6,781 nucleotides of DNA from Anaerolineae bacterium (lineage in GTDB: Bacteria; Chloroflexota; Anaerolineae; Anaerolineales; Anaerolineaceae), in NCBI GenBank assembly GCA_016213455.1, contig JACRAG010000300.1, positions 1 to 6,781 of the forward strand, given 5' to 3'. The notes beneath the pieces were generated by a model that saw nothing but the letters and a program-made list of their open reading frames with translations, searched no databases and was not told the origin of the DNA. Shown in pieces: positions 6,634 through 6,781 of the stretch (position 1 is its first letter; each line of letters begins with the position of its first letter). Position numbers and translations under genes: made by a program.

Positions 6634-6657
6634 CCTCGGTTTGAACTGAACCCGGGG
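6634..6657. repeat. Imperfect inverted repeat downstream of the adaptor gene
   Basis: CCTCGGTT (6634-6641) pairs with AACC (6649-6652) plus GGGG (6654-6657), with a bulged C at 6653, one G-T pair and a 7-base loop. On the + strand it is followed by A-rich, not T-rich, sequence, so it is a poor terminator for the operon. Read on the minus strand it is followed by AGCTTTTATTAT and could terminate leftward transcription. It also overlaps the proposed left end of the insertion sequence, so the pairing may be coincidental. Confidence 0.3.
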
Positions 6658-6673
6658 AAATAGACAAAAAAAG

Positions 6674-6711
6674 AAAGCACCTCATGCGAGAATAGAAGCA
6701 GGAGGTGCTTT
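6674..6711 (+). promoter_or_regulatory. Hairpin sequestering the transposase ribosome binding site
   Basis: AAAGCACCTC (6674-6683) and GAGGTGCTTT (6702-6711) are perfectly complementary over 10 bases with an 18-base loop. The right arm holds most of the Shine-Dalgarno AGGAGG (6700-6705) for the ATG at 6716, so in an mRNA read from outside, the site would be base-paired. Such shielding against readthrough transcription is known in several insertion sequences (for example IS10). On the minus strand the same stem is followed by a T-rich run (TTTCTTTTTTTG counted from the stem), so it could act as a terminator in that direction. Confidence 0.6.
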
Positions 6712-6715
6712 TCGT

Positions 6716-6781
6716 ATGCCAGGAACCAAAGGGATGACACATTACTCGGTGGCGACCAAACTGGAAGCAGTGCGGTTGCAC
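6716..6781 (+). CDS. Transposase N-terminus (IS3 OrfA-like), partial
   Basis: This is a 22-codon open frame running off the window edge: MPGTKGMTHY, then SVATKLEAVRLH. The 'YS...KLEAVRLH' pattern is the usual first helix of the helix-turn-helix in IS3-type OrfA and related transposases ('KLEAVRL..EEG.....A..LGI'). AGGAGG at 6700-6705 is ten bases upstream of the ATG, a slightly long but acceptable spacing. An internal Met at codon 7 is a less likely start because it is far from that site. Only the very beginning is visible, so the family is provisional; IS630-like or orphan HTH proteins share this motif. Confidence 0.6.
   Translation, partial: MPGTKGMTHYSVATKLEAVRLH

Larger units (their letters stand above)
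6642..6781 (+). mobile_element. Left end of a probable IS3-family insertion sequence (partial)
   Basis: From 6642 the sequence reads TGAACTGAACCCGGGG, then AAATAGACA. A 5' TG, a CCCGG-like block and GACA about 20 bases in resembles terminal repeats of several IS3-family elements. It sits 74 bases before a transposase start, a normal distance for this family. The right end and target duplication lie outside the window, so the exact boundary is an inference; only the transposase-like start gives independent support. The insertion would lie about 41 bases after the adaptor gene stop. Confidence 0.5.

Noticed and set aside
6674..6711. Hairpin as the + strand terminator of the export operon
   Set aside because: The loop is 18 bases and only four T residues follow on the + strand, partly within the stem. 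Its placement over a Shine-Dalgarno sequence fits translational shielding better.
6521..6781. Minus-strand open frames across the operon end and the insertion sequence
   Set aside because: They cross the adaptor stop and the hairpin with no plausible protein features, and they lack a ribosome binding site.
1..6781. CRISPR array, tRNA, rRNA or riboswitch
   Set aside because: No regularly spaced direct repeats, no cloverleaf or rRNA-like sequence and no known aptamer pattern was seen on either strand. Gaps between genes are all under 200 bases.

Overview
The window looks like part of a bacterial genome or metagenome contig from a moderately GC-rich organism. The gene style suggests Chloroflexota (Anaerolineae-like): a TetR regulator heading an FtsX/FtsX/ATPase/HlyD operon, and a periplasmic-adaptor-type protein made as a lipoprotein. 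This lineage call is an inference from gene content, not a proven placement.

Left end (1-319): a very GC-rich scrap (about 77% G+C in bases 1-120) encodes, on the + strand, what looks like the interior of a TIM-barrel glycoside hydrolase. It runs directly into the first 64 codons of a minus-strand Wzt-type ABC ATPase. The two coding signals overlap on a 21-base stretch (128-148) and then each one stops. This is best explained as a microhomology join or a chimeric assembly. The Wzt gene is cut just before its Walker A motif.

336-1178 (minus): an intact Wzm-type polysaccharide exporter permease, expressed from an extended -10 promoter and lying upstream of the wzt fragment in the same transcription unit.

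1179-1355: a divergent regulatory region. It holds the minus-strand extended -10 promoter and a textbook + strand sigma70 promoter (TTGACA, 16-base spacer, TATAAT). Two overlapping inverted repeats cover the predicted start of the + transcript.

1356-6600 (+): one tightly packed operon. A TetR regulator is followed by two paralogous FtsX/MacB-type permeases, a MacB/LolD-type ATPase and a lipoprotein membrane-fusion protein of the HlyD/MacA type. Together these would form a self-contained, TetR-controlled ABC export (or envelope-stress) machine with a heteromeric permease pair. No outer-membrane channel gene is present in the window.

6601-6781: the start of an insertion sequence, probably IS3 family. 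It has a candidate left end near 6642, a 10-bp hairpin that buries the ribosome binding site, and the first 22 codons of a transposase running off the window.
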